Made by a program: the position numbers and the translations under genes
The notes under the pieces: generated by a model
What the model was told of the DNA's origin: nothing
Database searches by the model: none
Seen by the model: only the letters and a program-made list of their open reading frames with translations
Part shown: piece after piece, positions 35,770 through 44,434 of the stretch
How the letters are laid out: each line of letters begins with the position of its first letter
Position numbering within the stretch: the first letter of the stretch is position 1
Origin: Lysobacter arseniciresistens ZS79
Lineage (GTDB): Bacteria; Pseudomonadota; Gammaproteobacteria; Xanthomonadales; Xanthomonadaceae
NCBI RefSeq assembly: GCF_000768335.1
Contig: NZ_AVPT01000008.1
Location: 40,912 to 104,911, forward strand
Length of the DNA: 64,000 nucleotides
Direction: 5' to 3'

Positions 35770-37293
35770 ATGAAGCCCATCACCCGCACCGTGCTCGCAG
35801 CGGTCTTCACCCTTGCGCTGGCCGCCTGCGATGGCGGCGACCCGCCAGCCGGGACATCCAACCCGACCAGCCAGGCCGACGAAGGCGAAACCGGCGGGTC
35901 GCGCAAGGGCGATTTCGGCCCGCCGCAGGGCAAGCCGATCAACGCGGTGCTGACCAGCCCGCCGCTGGTGCCGCCGCCGACCGGCCGCGACTACCCGGCC
36001 AAGGTCGTGGTGGAGCTGGAGGTCATCGAGAAGGTCATGCCGATCTCCGAGGGCGTGGACTACACCTTCTGGACCTTCGGCGGCACCGTGCCGGGCAGCT
36101 TCATCCGCGTGCGCCAGGGCGACACGGTGGAGTTCCACCTGCGCAACATGCCCGACAGCAAGATGCCCCACAACATCGACCTGCACGGCGTCACCGGCCC
36201 CGGTGGCGGCGCCACGTCGAGCTTCACCGCGCCGGGCCACGTCACCCGCTTCACCTTCAAGGCGCTCAACGCCGGCCTGTACGTCTACCACTGCGCGACC
36301 GCGCCGGTCGGCATGCACGTGGCCAACGGCATGTACGGCCTGATCCTGGTAGAGCCACCGGAAGGCCTGCCGCCGGTCGACAAGGAGTACTACGTGATGC
36401 AGGGCGACTTCTACACCACCGGCAAGTACCGGGAGAAGGGCCTGCAGGGCTTCGACATGGAGAAGGCGATCGACGAGCACCCGACCTACGTGCTGTTCAA
36501 CGGCTCGGAAGGCTCGCTGACCGGCGACAACGTGCTGACCGCCAACACCGGCGAGAACGTGCGCCTGTACGTCGGCAACGGCGGCCCGAACCTGGTGTCG
36601 AGCTTCCACGTGATCGGCGAGATCTTCGACAAGGTCTGGTACGAGGGCGGCACCAAGTACCAGGAGAACGTCCAGACCACGCTGATCCCGTCCGGTGGCG
36701 CGGCGATGATGGAATTCCACATGGAAGTGCCGGGCAGCTATGTGCTGGTCGACCACAGCCTGTTCCGCGCCTTCAACAAGGGCGCGCTGGGCATCCTCCA
36801 GGCCAGCGGCCCGGAGAACAAGGAGATCTACTCCGGCCTCGAGGTCGACGCGGTGTACATCGGCGACCGCGCACAGGCCAACATGGAAGCGGTGGCGGTG
36901 GCGGCCGAATCGGCCAGCACCGGCGAACTGACCGTGGAAGAGCAGGTCAAGGCCGGCGAGGCACTGTTCCTGGGCACCTGCTCGACCTGCCACCAGGCCA
37001 ACGGCGCCGGGCTGGAGGGCGTGTTCCCGCCGCTGGCGGACTCCGACTACATCGCCAACGACCCGCAGGCGGTGCCGCGCGTGATCCTGCACGGCCTGGA
37101 GGGCCCGGTGACGGTGAACGGCACCGAGTACAACTCGATCATGCCGCCGATGTCGCAGCTGACCGACGACGAGGTCGCCAACATCTCGACCTACGTCCTC
37201 AACAGCTGGGGCAACCCGGGTGGCCGGGTGACCAAGGCCGAGGCCGCCGAGATCCGCAAGACCAAGCCGGCCAACGCTTCCGCGGGCCACTGA
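35770..37293 (+). CDS. nirK: NirK, copper nitrite reductase with fused C-terminal cytochrome c
   Basis: A 507-aa lipoprotein precursor (lipobox LALAAC, residues 15-20), so probably anchored to a membrane as in AniA. Two cupredoxin domains span about 60-380. Copper ligands are seen in [29 protein letters not shown] and, in domain two, [12 protein letters not shown] and [10 protein letters not shown]. Residues about 395-490 form a cytochrome c domain with CSTCH and a downstream Met ligand (MPPM). It reduces nitrite to NO; the fused haem should receive electrons directly, next to azurin. nirV follows one base later. Confidence 0.96.
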   Translation: MKPITRTVLAAVFTLALAACDGGDPPAGTSNPTSQADEGETGGSRKGDFGPPQGKPINAVLTSPPLVPPPTGRDYPAKVVVELEVIEKVMPISEGVDYTFWTFGGTVPGSFIRVRQGDTVEFHLRNMPDSKMPHNIDLHGVTGPGGGATSSFTAPGHVTRFTFKALNAGLYVYHCATAPVGMHVANGMYGLILVEPPEGLPPVDKEYYVMQGDFYTTGKYREKGLQGFDMEKAIDEHPTYVLFNGSEGSLTGDNVLTANTGENVRLYVGNGGPNLVSSFHVIGEIFDKVWYEGGTKYQENVQTTLIPSGGAAMMEFHMEVPGSYVLVDHSLFRAFNKGALGILQASGPENKEIYSGLEVDAVYIGDRAQANMEAVAVAAESASTGELTVEEQVKAGEALFLGTCSTCHQANGAGLEGVFPPLADSDYIANDPQAVPRVILHGLEGPVTVNGTEYNSIMPPMSQLTDDEVANISTYVLNSWGNPGGRVTKAEAAEIRKTKPANASAGH

Positions 37294-37294
37294 C

Positions 37295-38095
37295 GTGAAC
37301 CGGAGCGCCGTGCTCGCGCTGCTGCTCGTCCTCCCCGCTGCCGGCCTGGTTGCCGGCAGCGGGGCCGGCAGCGGGGCCGACAGTACGGCCTACGCCACGC
37401 TGCCCGGCGGCAGCTTCCGCAGCGCGCTCGACTACGAGGACATCGCCGGCAACGTCAAGGTGGCGCCGTTCGCGCTGATGAAGCGGCCGGTCACCAACGG
37501 CGAGTTCCTCGCCTTCGTGAAGGACAACCCGCAGTGGCGGCGCGACCGCGCCCCCAGCGTGATGGCCGAGCCGCGCTACCTGTCGCACTGGGCCGGTCCG
37601 ACCGAACTGGGGAACGCGGCGAGCGCCGCGCAGCCGGTGGTGCAGGTCAGCTGGTTCGCCGCGGCCGCGTACTGCGAGGCACAGGGCGCGCGGCTGCCGA
37701 CGTGGAACGAGTGGGAGTTCGCCGCCGCGGCCGACGAGACCCGCCGCGACGCGCGCAACGATCCGGTCTGGCGCGAGCGCATCCTCGCCTGGTACTCGCG
37801 TCCGTCCGACACCGTGCTGCCGCGCGCCGGCCTGCAGACGCCCAACGCCTACGGCGTACAGGACCTGCACGGGCTGGTGTGGGAATGGACCGACGACTTC
37901 TCGTCCTTGCTGGTCGACGCCGACAACCGCAACCAGGGCGACCCGGACAACGCCCGCTTCTGCGGCGCCGGGGCGCTGTCGATGGACGACCGCGACAACT
38001 ACGCGGTGCTGATGCGGGTGGCGATGCTGTCCTCGCTCAACGCCCCCGACACCACCGCCAACCTCGGCTTCCGTTGCGCCAGGGACCTGCCATGA
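37295..38095 (+). CDS. nirV: NirV, formylglycine-generating-enzyme-fold protein
   Basis: A 266-aa protein with a signal peptide (residues 1-29) and the FGE/SUMF1 fold (PVTNGEFLAFVKDNPQWRRD, VVQVSWFAAAAYCEAQGARLPTWNEWEFAA, GLVWEWTDDF, and final LGFRCAR). In NirK-type denitrifiers this gene, nirV, follows nirK; its exact role is unknown, perhaps copper-site maturation. GTG start directly after nirK; the stop overlaps the SCO gene (ATGA). Confidence 0.88.
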   Translation: MNRSAVLALLLVLPAAGLVAGSGAGSGADSTAYATLPGGSFRSALDYEDIAGNVKVAPFALMKRPVTNGEFLAFVKDNPQWRRDRAPSVMAEPRYLSHWAGPTELGNAASAAQPVVQVSWFAAAAYCEAQGARLPTWNEWEFAAAADETRRDARNDPVWRERILAWYSRPSDTVLPRAGLQTPNAYGVQDLHGLVWEWTDDFSSLLVDADNRNQGDPDNARFCGAGALSMDDRDNYAVLMRVAMLSSLNAPDTTANLGFRCARDLP

Positions 38096-38670
38096 AACAC
38101 CTGATGAAAGCCTTCGCGATGGCCGGCGCGCTGTTGCTGGCCGCCTCCACGGCCACCGCGGCCGACGCGCCGCTGCCGCGCGACTCCGTCTACCAGCTTC
38201 CGCTGCAGCTGACCGACCAGGCCGGCAGGACCCGGCCATGGACGGCGCTGCGCGGCCAGCCGCGGCTGGTCGGCATGTTCTACACCTCGTGCCAGTACAT
38301 CTGCCCGCTGATCGTCGACAGCGGCAAGGCGATCGAGCGCCAGCTTTCGCCGGCCGAACAGGCGCGGCTGGGCATCGTCCTGATCAGCATGGACCCGGCG
38401 CGGGACAACCCGGCCGCGCTGAAGAAGGTGGTCGACCAGCGCAAGCTCGACACCGCCCGCTGGACCTTCGCCAGCCCCCCGGCCGCGGACGTGCGCGCGG
38501 TCGCCGGCGTGCTGGGCATCCGCTACCGTGCGCTCGCCGACGGCGAGTTCAACCACACCAGCGCGCTGGTCCTGCTCGATGCCGACGGCCGCATCCTCGC
38601 CCGCACCGAGCAGATGGGCAGCAAACCGGACCCGGAGTTCGTCGCCGCGGTGAAGCAGGCGGTGCGGTAG
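38092..38670 (+). CDS. SCO1/SenC-family copper chaperone
   Basis: A 192-aa exported thioredoxin-fold protein (signal peptide to TATAADA). The copper-binding set is complete: CQYIC (C-x3-C) after VGMFYTS, and a His in FNHTSALVLLD. SCO proteins deliver copper to periplasmic enzymes; here, coupled to nirV after nirK, the likely clients are NirK or the cbb3/haem-copper enzymes. The operon ends here, converging on the MocR gene three bases away. Confidence 0.88.
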   Translation: MKHLMKAFAMAGALLLAASTATAADAPLPRDSVYQLPLQLTDQAGRTRPWTALRGQPRLVGMFYTSCQYICPLIVDSGKAIERQLSPAEQARLGIVLISMDPARDNPAALKKVVDQRKLDTARWTFASPPAADVRAVAGVLGIRYRALADGEFNHTSALVLLDADGRILARTEQMGSKPDPEFVAAVKQAVR

Positions 38671-38673
38671 GTC

Positions 38674-40089
38674 CTAGACGAACGCGGCGGCCAGCCGGCC
38701 CAGCGTCGCCAAGGCCTCCTGCGCACGCGCGTCCAGCGGATGACCGCAGTTGAGCCGCAGGCAGTGGCCGAAGCCGCGGCTGGCCGAGAACACCGGCCCC
38801 GGCGCGACGCTGATCCCGCGCGCCGCCGCCTCCCGCTGCACCGCAAGCGCGTCGGCGCCCCCGGGCAGCTCCAGCCACAGGAAGTAACCGCCGGCCGGCC
38901 GCGTCACCCGGGTTCCGCGCGGGAAATGCCGCGCCACCGCCGCCAGGCACTGCGCCTGCTGTGCCGCCAGCGCCTTGCGCAACCGCCGCAGGTGGCGGTC
39001 GAAGCCGCCGCGCTGCAGGTAGTGGGCGATCGCCAGTTGCGACGGCACGTTGGTGTTGAGCGTGGTGGTCAGCTTGTGCCGCGCGATCCGCCCGGCGAAC
39101 CGTCCGCCCGCGACCCAGCCGATCCGGTGCCCCGGCGCCAGGCACTTGGAGAACGACGAGCAGTGCATCACCAGCCCGTCGCGGTCGAACGCCTTGGCCG
39201 GCACCGGCCGCTCGCTGCCGAAGTACAGCTCGGCGTACACGTCGTCCTCGATCAGCGGGATGCCGTGCCGCCCCAGCAGCTCGACCAGCGCGCGCTTGCG
39301 CTCCGCCGGCATGCTCGCGCCCAGCGGGTTCTGGAACGTGCTCATCACCCAGCAGGCCTTCGGCGCGTGGCGGGCGATCGCCGCCGCCACCGCGTCCAGG
39401 TCGATCCCCTCGCGCGGATGGGTCGGCACCTCGATCGCGCGCAGGTTACGCCGCTGCAGGATCTGCAGGGTCGCGTAGAAGCACGGCGACTCCACCAGCA
39501 CCGCGTCGCCGGGCGCGGTGACCACGCCGATCGCGAGGTTCAGCGCCTCCAGCGCACCGTTGGTGACCACCAACCCGTCGGCGTCGACCTGCATGCCGCC
39601 CAGCAGGTAGCGCAGCGCGATCTGGCGGCGCAGTTCGGCGTTGCCCGGGGTCAGGTCGTCGACCGTGCTCCACGGGTCGATGTGCGGCGCGGTCGCGGCG
39701 AGCGCGCGGCCGAGCCGGTCCAGCGGGAACAGCAGCGGGCTCGGGAAGGCGGAGCCGAACGGCACCAGCTCGCGCGCCATCGCCGCCTGCATCACCTCGA
39801 ACACCAGGTCGCTGACGTCGACCCGGCGCGATTCGCCGTCGGGACGGGACGCCTGCTCGGGCTCCGGCGGCTGGGCGGCGGCCGCGCGGGTCACGTAATA
39901 GCCCGAGCGCGGCCGCGATTCGACCAGCCCGCGCGCCTCCAGCAGGTAGTAGGCCTGGAACACCGTCGACGGGCTGACCCCGCGCGCCGCGCTGGCCTGG
40001 CGCACCGATGGCAGCCGGTCGCCGGGCTTGAGCACGCGGCGCCGGATCGAGTCGGCGACTTCCGCCGCCAGGGCCTCGTAGCGCTTCAT
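38674..40089 (-). CDS. MocR-type GntR/aminotransferase regulator
   Basis: A 471-aa transcription factor with an N-terminal GntR winged helix (residues 1-75: GDRLPSVRQASAARGVSPSTVFQAYYLLEARGLVESRPRSGYYV) and a fold-type I aminotransferase-like domain. The PLP Lys is expected at SSFSKCLAPGHRIGW. Such MocR regulators sense PLP or amino acids and usually act on a neighbouring gene. The neighbours here are the cbb3-associated small membrane genes, transcribed divergently. A GTG two codons upstream is an alternative start. Confidence 0.88.
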   Translation of the reverse strand: MKRYEALAAEVADSIRRRVLKPGDRLPSVRQASAARGVSPSTVFQAYYLLEARGLVESRPRSGYYVTRAAAAQPPEPEQASRPDGESRRVDVSDLVFEVMQAAMARELVPFGSAFPSPLLFPLDRLGRALAATAPHIDPWSTVDDLTPGNAELRRQIALRYLLGGMQVDADGLVVTNGALEALNLAIGVVTAPGDAVLVESPCFYATLQILQRRNLRAIEVPTHPREGIDLDAVAAAIARHAPKACWVMSTFQNPLGASMPAERKRALVELLGRHGIPLIEDDVYAELYFGSERPVPAKAFDRDGLVMHCSSFSKCLAPGHRIGWVAGGRFAGRIARHKLTTTLNTNVPSQLAIAHYLQRGGFDRHLRRLRKALAAQQAQCLAAVARHFPRGTRVTRPAGGYFLWLELPGGADALAVQREAAARGISVAPGPVFSASRGFGHCLRLNCGHPLDARAQEALATLGRLAAAFV

Positions 40090-40126
40090 GGCCACCGGCC
40101 GGCGCGCCTGAACAAACCCAACTGAT

Positions 40127-40142
40127 ATGGTTTTCGTACCAT
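40127..40142. promoter_or_regulatory. candidate MocR operator
   Basis: Inverted repeat ATGGT-TTTCGT-ACCAT between the MocR gene and the divergent membrane-protein gene. Assigned by symmetry and position. Confidence 0.4.
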
Positions 40143-40211
40143 TTTCTGAGTCTACGCCGGCTGATCCGGTCCACCTATCCTGTCAGCCGTCCCACCCGGT
40201 CTTCCGCCTCG

Positions 40212-40562
40212 ATGAACCCGCTGGTCGAACTCAACCTCGCGCTGATCCTGTTCATTCCCTGGTACGCGATCCTCGCCGTGCTGTTCTGGCTGTTCCCGCG
40301 CCAGCCGCGCACGGCCGCGCGCAAGGCCTTCGACACCGCCAGCCTGGTGCTGGCGACCGCGCTGTCGGCGGCCAGCATGTACTGGAGCATGGGCGCGGCC
40401 GACACCCGCCACCACATGTGGCAGCAGGTGCTGGCGACGTCGGTGTCGTACGGGGTATTCCTCGGGGTGATGGCGCTGGCCGTGCTGCTGCGCTGGCGCT
40501 GGCTGCGCAATCGCGCCGCCGCCCCCGGCGACACCACGGCACTGGAGGGCGCGACCCCATGA
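40212..40562 (+). CDS. small membrane protein next to cbb3 oxidase genes
   Basis: A 116-aa protein with three likely helices (about 8-27, 42-60, 72-95) and a polar tail. A His pair lies in DTRHHMWQQ. No family recognised. Coupled by ATGA to the next gene. It may be governed by the divergent MocR regulator or belong to the cco region. Confidence 0.6.
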   Translation: MNPLVELNLALILFIPWYAILAVLFWLFPRQPRTAARKAFDTASLVLATALSAASMYWSMGAADTRHHMWQQVLATSVSYGVFLGVMALAVLLRWRWLRNRAAAPGDTTALEGATP

Positions 40563-40765
40563 AGACCCTGCTGGTCGTCGGTTTCCTCGGCGTGATTGTT
40601 TACAACCTCGGCGCCGGGCTGTACTACATGCTGGTGGACACCGGCCGCAGCAAGCGCACGGTCAACGCGCTGACCCGCCGCATCGTGCTCTCGATCGTGC
40701 TGATCGGGCTGGTCGCGGCAGGGATATTCACCGGCGTGATCGATGCGCATGGCGTCGGTGCGTGA
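40559..40765 (+). CDS. twin-helix membrane protein (DUF2909-like)
   Basis: A 68-aa protein with two membrane helices (LLVVGFLGVIVYNLGAGLYYML and IVLSIVLIGLVAAGIF) separated by a short basic loop. This matches the DUF2909 layout, a family often found near cytochrome oxidase assembly genes. Coupled to the preceding gene. Confidence 0.7.
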   Translation: MKTLLVVGFLGVIVYNLGAGLYYMLVDTGRSKRTVNALTRRIVLSIVLIGLVAAGIFTGVIDAHGVGA

Positions 40766-40813
40766 CAATAGCCGGGACGCCCCCGGATCCCGCGGCACCG
40801 CGCCCGGGGCGAA

Positions 40814-40827
40814 TTGATCCAGATCAA
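40814..40827 (+). promoter_or_regulatory. FNR box of the ccoNOQP operon
   Basis: TTGAT-CCAG-ATCAA, a perfect FNR consensus. Centre 40820.5 predicts a start near 40861-40862 after GAAAAT, with a 21-base leader before ccoN. Confidence 0.88.
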
Positions 40828-40882
40828 GCGGCCCGCAGTGGCGGCCGCGAAAATACCCGCGACAGCAAAACAAGGTTCTGCC

Positions 40883-42382
40883 ATGACTGCGTATGACTCC
40901 GTCGCCGCCGGTGCGCCCGCACCGTCCGGAGGCCACCTCGCGCGCGACGCCGCGCGTGGTTTCTACAACGACAAGGTGGTCCACCAGTTCGTGGTGGCGA
41001 CCATGTTCTGGGGCATCGTCGGCATGGCGGTCGGCGTGTTCATCGCCGCCCAGCTGTACTGGCCGGCCCTGAACTTCGACACCGCCTGGCTCAGCTACGG
41101 CCGGTTGCGGCCGCTGCACACCAACGGCGTGATCTTCGCCTTCGGCGGCTCGGTGCTGTTCGCCACGTCGCTGTACGTGGTCCAGCGCACCTGCCACGTG
41201 CGGCTGATCTCCGACAGGCTCGCCAGCTTCGTGTTCTGGGGCTGGCAGGCGGCGATGGTCGGCGCGCTGGTCACCCTGCCGATGGGCTTCACCCAGGGCA
41301 AGGAGTACGCCGAGCTGGAATGGCCGCTCGACATCCTGATCGCGGTGGTCTGGGTCGCCTACGGCTGGCTGTTCTTCGGGACCATTGCCAAGCGCACGGT
41401 CAAGCACATCTACGTCGCCAACTGGTTCTACGGCGCCTACGTGATCGCGGTCGGCCTGCTGCACATCGTCAACAACCTGGCGATCCCGGCCGGGCTGTGG
41501 AAGTCCTACCCGGTCTACAGCGGCGCGGTCGATGCGATGGCGCAGTGGTGGTACGGCCACAACGCGGTCGCGTTCCTGCTGACCGTCGGCTACCTGGCGA
41601 TGATGTACTACTTCGTGCCCAAACAGGCGCAGCGGCCGATCTACTCGTACCGGCTGTCGATCGTGCACTTCTGGGCGCTGATCTCGATCTACATGTGGGC
41701 CGGCCCGCACCACCTGCACTACACCGCGCTGCCGGACTGGGCGCAGTCGGTCGGCATGGTGTTCTCGGTGATCCTGCTGGCGCCGTCGTGGGGCGGCGCG
41801 ATGAACGGCATCCTCACGCTGTCGGGGGTGTGGCACAAGCTGCGCACCGACCCGATCCTGAAGTTCCTGATCGTGGCGATCAGCTTCTACATGATCGCCA
41901 CCTTCGAAGGCCCGCTGCTGTCGATCAAGACGGTCAACTCGCTCAGCCACTACACCGACTGGACGGTCGGCCACGTGCACGCCGGCACCCTGGGCTGGGT
42001 GGCGATGATCTCGATCGGCTCGGTCTACTCGCTGTACCCGCGGCTGATCGGCGTCGAGAAGATGTTCTCGACCAGGTGGATCGACGCGCACTTCTGGATC
42101 CACACCCTCGGCGTGGTGTTCTACATCGTCTCGATGTGGATCGCCGGCATCACCCAGGGCCTGATGTGGCGCGCCACCAACGCCGACGGCACGCTGACCT
42201 ACAGCTTCGTCGAGTCGCTGATCGCGACCTACCCGTACTACCTGGGCCGCCTGCTGGGCGGGCTGATGATCGTCGCTGGCATGTGCCTGATGGCGTTCAA
42301 CCTGTACCGCACCTGGCGCACGGCGTCGGCGCCGGCGGCGCACCCGGTGCTGGCCCCGCACCCCGAATCGGCCCGGGCCTGA
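40883..42382 (+). CDS. ccoN: CcoN, cbb3-type cytochrome oxidase subunit I
   Basis: A 499-aa catalytic subunit of the high-affinity cbb3 oxidase. About 12 helices. Haem b, haem b3 and CuB His residues appear in [36 protein letters not shown] and [15 protein letters not shown]; the YGHNAVAF segment includes the cross-linked Tyr position. It begins an operon running to ccoS/safE. Growth at very low oxygen and sparing of O2-sensitive denitrification enzymes is the expected role. Confidence 0.96.
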   Translation: MTAYDSVAAGAPAPSGGHLARDAARGFYNDKVVHQFVVATMFWGIVGMAVGVFIAAQLYWPALNFDTAWLSYGRLRPLHTNGVIFAFGGSVLFATSLYVVQRTCHVRLISDRLASFVFWGWQAAMVGALVTLPMGFTQGKEYAELEWPLDILIAVVWVAYGWLFFGTIAKRTVKHIYVANWFYGAYVIAVGLLHIVNNLAIPAGLWKSYPVYSGAVDAMAQWWYGHNAVAFLLTVGYLAMMYYFVPKQAQRPIYSYRLSIVHFWALISIYMWAGPHHLHYTALPDWAQSVGMVFSVILLAPSWGGAMNGILTLSGVWHKLRTDPILKFLIVAISFYMIATFEGPLLSIKTVNSLSHYTDWTVGHVHAGTLGWVAMISIGSVYSLYPRLIGVEKMFSTRWIDAHFWIHTLGVVFYIVSMWIAGITQGLMWRATNADGTLTYSFVESLIATYPYYLGRLLGGLMIVAGMCLMAFNLYRTWRTASAPAAHPVLAPHPESARA

Positions 42383-42392
42383 GGAACGACAG

Positions 42393-43007
42393 ATGGCGTT
42401 TGGACACGAAAAGATCGAGAAGAACATCGGCCTGATGGCGGTGCTGGTGGCCGTCGCGGTGTCGCTGGGCGGGCTGGCCGAGATCGTCCCGCTGATGTAC
42501 CAGGCCGAGGCGATCAAGCCGCTGCCGGGGGTCAAGCCCTACCCGGCGCTGGAACTGGCCGGGCGTGACATCTACGTGCGCGAGGGCTGCTACAACTGCC
42601 ACTCGCAGATGGTCCGCACCCTGCGCTTCGAGACCGAGCGCTACGGCCACTACTCGCTGGCCGGCGAGTCGGTCTACGACCGGCCGTTCCAGTGGGGCTC
42701 CAAGCGCACCGGACCCGACCTGGCGCGCGTCGGCGGCCGTTATTCGGACGACTGGCACCGGGTCCACCTGGTCGACCCGCGCGCGGTGGTACCGGAGTCG
42801 AACATGCCGGCCTTCCCGTGGCTGGAAACGACCCCGGTCGACGCCGCGCAGGTCACCACCAGCATGCGCGCGCTGCAGCGCCTGGGCGACCCGTACTCCG
42901 ACGAGGAGATCGCCAGCGCCGCCGGCGACGTCGCCGGCAAGACCGAACTCGATGCCGTGGTCGCCTACCTGCAGGCACTCGGCAAGAACGCACCGCGCGG
43001 GGGCTGA
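42393..43007 (+). CDS. ccoO: CcoO, mono-haem subunit of cbb3 oxidase
   Basis: A 204-aa membrane-anchored cytochrome c (helix at about 12-32). The haem motif is [10 protein letters not shown] with the axial Met in SNMPAFPWL. It starts [18 protein letters not shown], the usual CcoO beginning, 10 bp after ccoN. Confidence 0.96.
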   Translation: MAFGHEKIEKNIGLMAVLVAVAVSLGGLAEIVPLMYQAEAIKPLPGVKPYPALELAGRDIYVREGCYNCHSQMVRTLRFETERYGHYSLAGESVYDRPFQWGSKRTGPDLARVGGRYSDDWHRVHLVDPRAVVPESNMPAFPWLETTPVDAAQVTTSMRALQRLGDPYSDEEIASAAGDVAGKTELDAVVAYLQALGKNAPRGG

Positions 43008-43010
43008 ACC

Positions 43011-43175
43011 ATGTTGTCGGGAATCATCACGATCGTGCTGACGCTGCTGTTCGTGGCCGTCTGGGCCTGGGCCTGGCAGCCGCGCCACAAGCAGTCCTTC
43101 GACGCGACCGCACGGCTGGCGCTGGACGATGACGCGCCGCCGCAGGCACAGGGTGACCGGGAGTCGCGCGCATGA
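43011..43175 (+). CDS. ccoQ: CcoQ, small cbb3 oxidase subunit
   Basis: A 54-aa single-helix protein (LSGIITIVLTLLFVAVWAWAW) followed by a PRHKQSFDATARLAL polar tail, typical of CcoQ, which stabilises the cbb3 complex. It starts 3 bp after ccoO and its stop overlaps the ccoP ATG. Confidence 0.9.
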   Translation: MLSGIITIVLTLLFVAVWAWAWQPRHKQSFDATARLALDDDAPPQAQGDRESRA

Positions 43176-44131
43176 GCATGGGCTGGAACTGGTTCGTCGC
43201 CGCGCTGGCGGCGCTCAACATCTTCGGCGTGGCGTGGCTGCTGTGGTGGACCGCCAAGCGTCGCCCGGGCGACCCGAAACCCGAGGAGACCAGCCATTAC
43301 TGGGACGAGGACATCACCGAGTACAACAAGCCGATGCCGCGCTGGTGGATCAACGGCTTCTACCTCGCGATCGCGTTCGGCATCGGCTACACCGTCTGGT
43401 ACGGCGGGCTGGGCACCATCCCCGGCACCAGCGGCTGGAGCTCGGCGGACGAGCACGCGCTGCAGAAGGCCGCTGCCGACGCCCGGCTGGAAGAGACCTT
43501 CGCGCCGTACCGCAACGCGCCGCTGCCGCTGCTGGCAGCGGACGAGACCGCGGTGCAGCTGGGCCGCTCGATCTTCGCCAACACCTGCGCGACCTGCCAC
43601 GGATCCTCGGCGCAGGGCGCGATCGGCTACCCGGACCTGACCGACGACATCTGGCACTGGGGCGGCGAGCCCGAGCAGGTCCTGCAGACCGTGCTCGACG
43701 GCCGCGACGGGATCATGCCCGAGTGGGGCACGGTGCTGACCGGCATGGGCGGCGAGCATGCGATCGACTACGTGATCGCCTACGTCCGCGCGCTCGGCCA
43801 GCCGGGCCAGACGCTCGAGAACGACTACATGGCCGCGCGCGGCAAGACGCTGTACGACGGCGTCTGCGTCGCCTGCCACGGCGTCGAGGGCAAGGGCAAC
43901 CAGGCGATGGGCGCGCCCGACCTGACCGACGACTACTGGATGTACGGCAGCAGCAAGGAAAGCCTGCGCCAGACCATCGCCCAGGGCCGCCATGGCGTGA
44001 TGCCGGCCCACCGCGAGCTGCTCGGTGAGACCCGTGCGCGGCTGGTGGCGGCATATGTCTGGTCGCTGTCCACCCCCCCCGCCCCGGCCGCCGCCGGTGC
44101 GGCCGCCAGCGGGTCGGGGTCGGCCCGTTGA
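43172..44131 (+). CDS. ccoP: CcoP, di-haem subunit of cbb3 oxidase
   Basis: A 319-aa membrane-anchored di-haem cytochrome c. Two N-terminal helices, the conserved WDEDITEYNKPMPRWW segment, then haem motifs CATCH and CVACH with axial Met in GIMPEWG and GVMPAHRE. It receives electrons from soluble carriers and passes them to CcoO/CcoN. Its stop overlaps the next gene's TTG start. Confidence 0.95.
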   Translation: MSMGWNWFVAALAALNIFGVAWLLWWTAKRRPGDPKPEETSHYWDEDITEYNKPMPRWWINGFYLAIAFGIGYTVWYGGLGTIPGTSGWSSADEHALQKAAADARLEETFAPYRNAPLPLLAADETAVQLGRSIFANTCATCHGSSAQGAIGYPDLTDDIWHWGGEPEQVLQTVLDGRDGIMPEWGTVLTGMGGEHAIDYVIAYVRALGQPGQTLENDYMAARGKTLYDGVCVACHGVEGKGNQAMGAPDLTDDYWMYGSSKESLRQTIAQGRHGVMPAHRELLGETRARLVAAYVWSLSTPPAPAAAGAAASGSGSAR

Positions 44132-44424
44132 GCGTCCAGGCGCCCACGCCGTTCGACCATCCGCCGCGGCCGATGGCGCAGCGGCTGGGGGCGATCCTGT
44201 GGCCGAGTTTTTTCGCCGCGGGGGTCTCGACGATGGTGTTCTTCGCCTTCGTCGACCCGCTGGCGCTGCGCGACCTGACCTTCCCGGGTGTCGAGATCAC
44301 CCGGTCGATGGGCTACACCATCGGTTTTTTCATGTTCTGGCTGGCGACCGCGTCGGCCAGCCTGTTCACCTGGCTGCTGTTGCGCCCGGCGAGCCGCTTC
44401 AACAAATCGTTGCCACTGGAGTAA
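44128..44424 (+). CDS. small two-helix membrane protein in the cco operon
   Basis: A 98-aa protein starting with TTG that overlaps the ccoP stop (TTGA). Two helices (ILWPSFFAAGVSTMVFFAFV and MGYTIGFFMFWLATASASLFTWLLL). It lies between ccoP and ccoG, suggesting an assembly role, but no characterised family is recognised. Confidence 0.7.
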   Translation: MSVQAPTPFDHPPRPMAQRLGAILWPSFFAAGVSTMVFFAFVDPLALRDLTFPGVEITRSMGYTIGFFMFWLATASASLFTWLLLRPASRFNKSLPLE

Positions 44425-44434
44425 TCCCCCCGCG

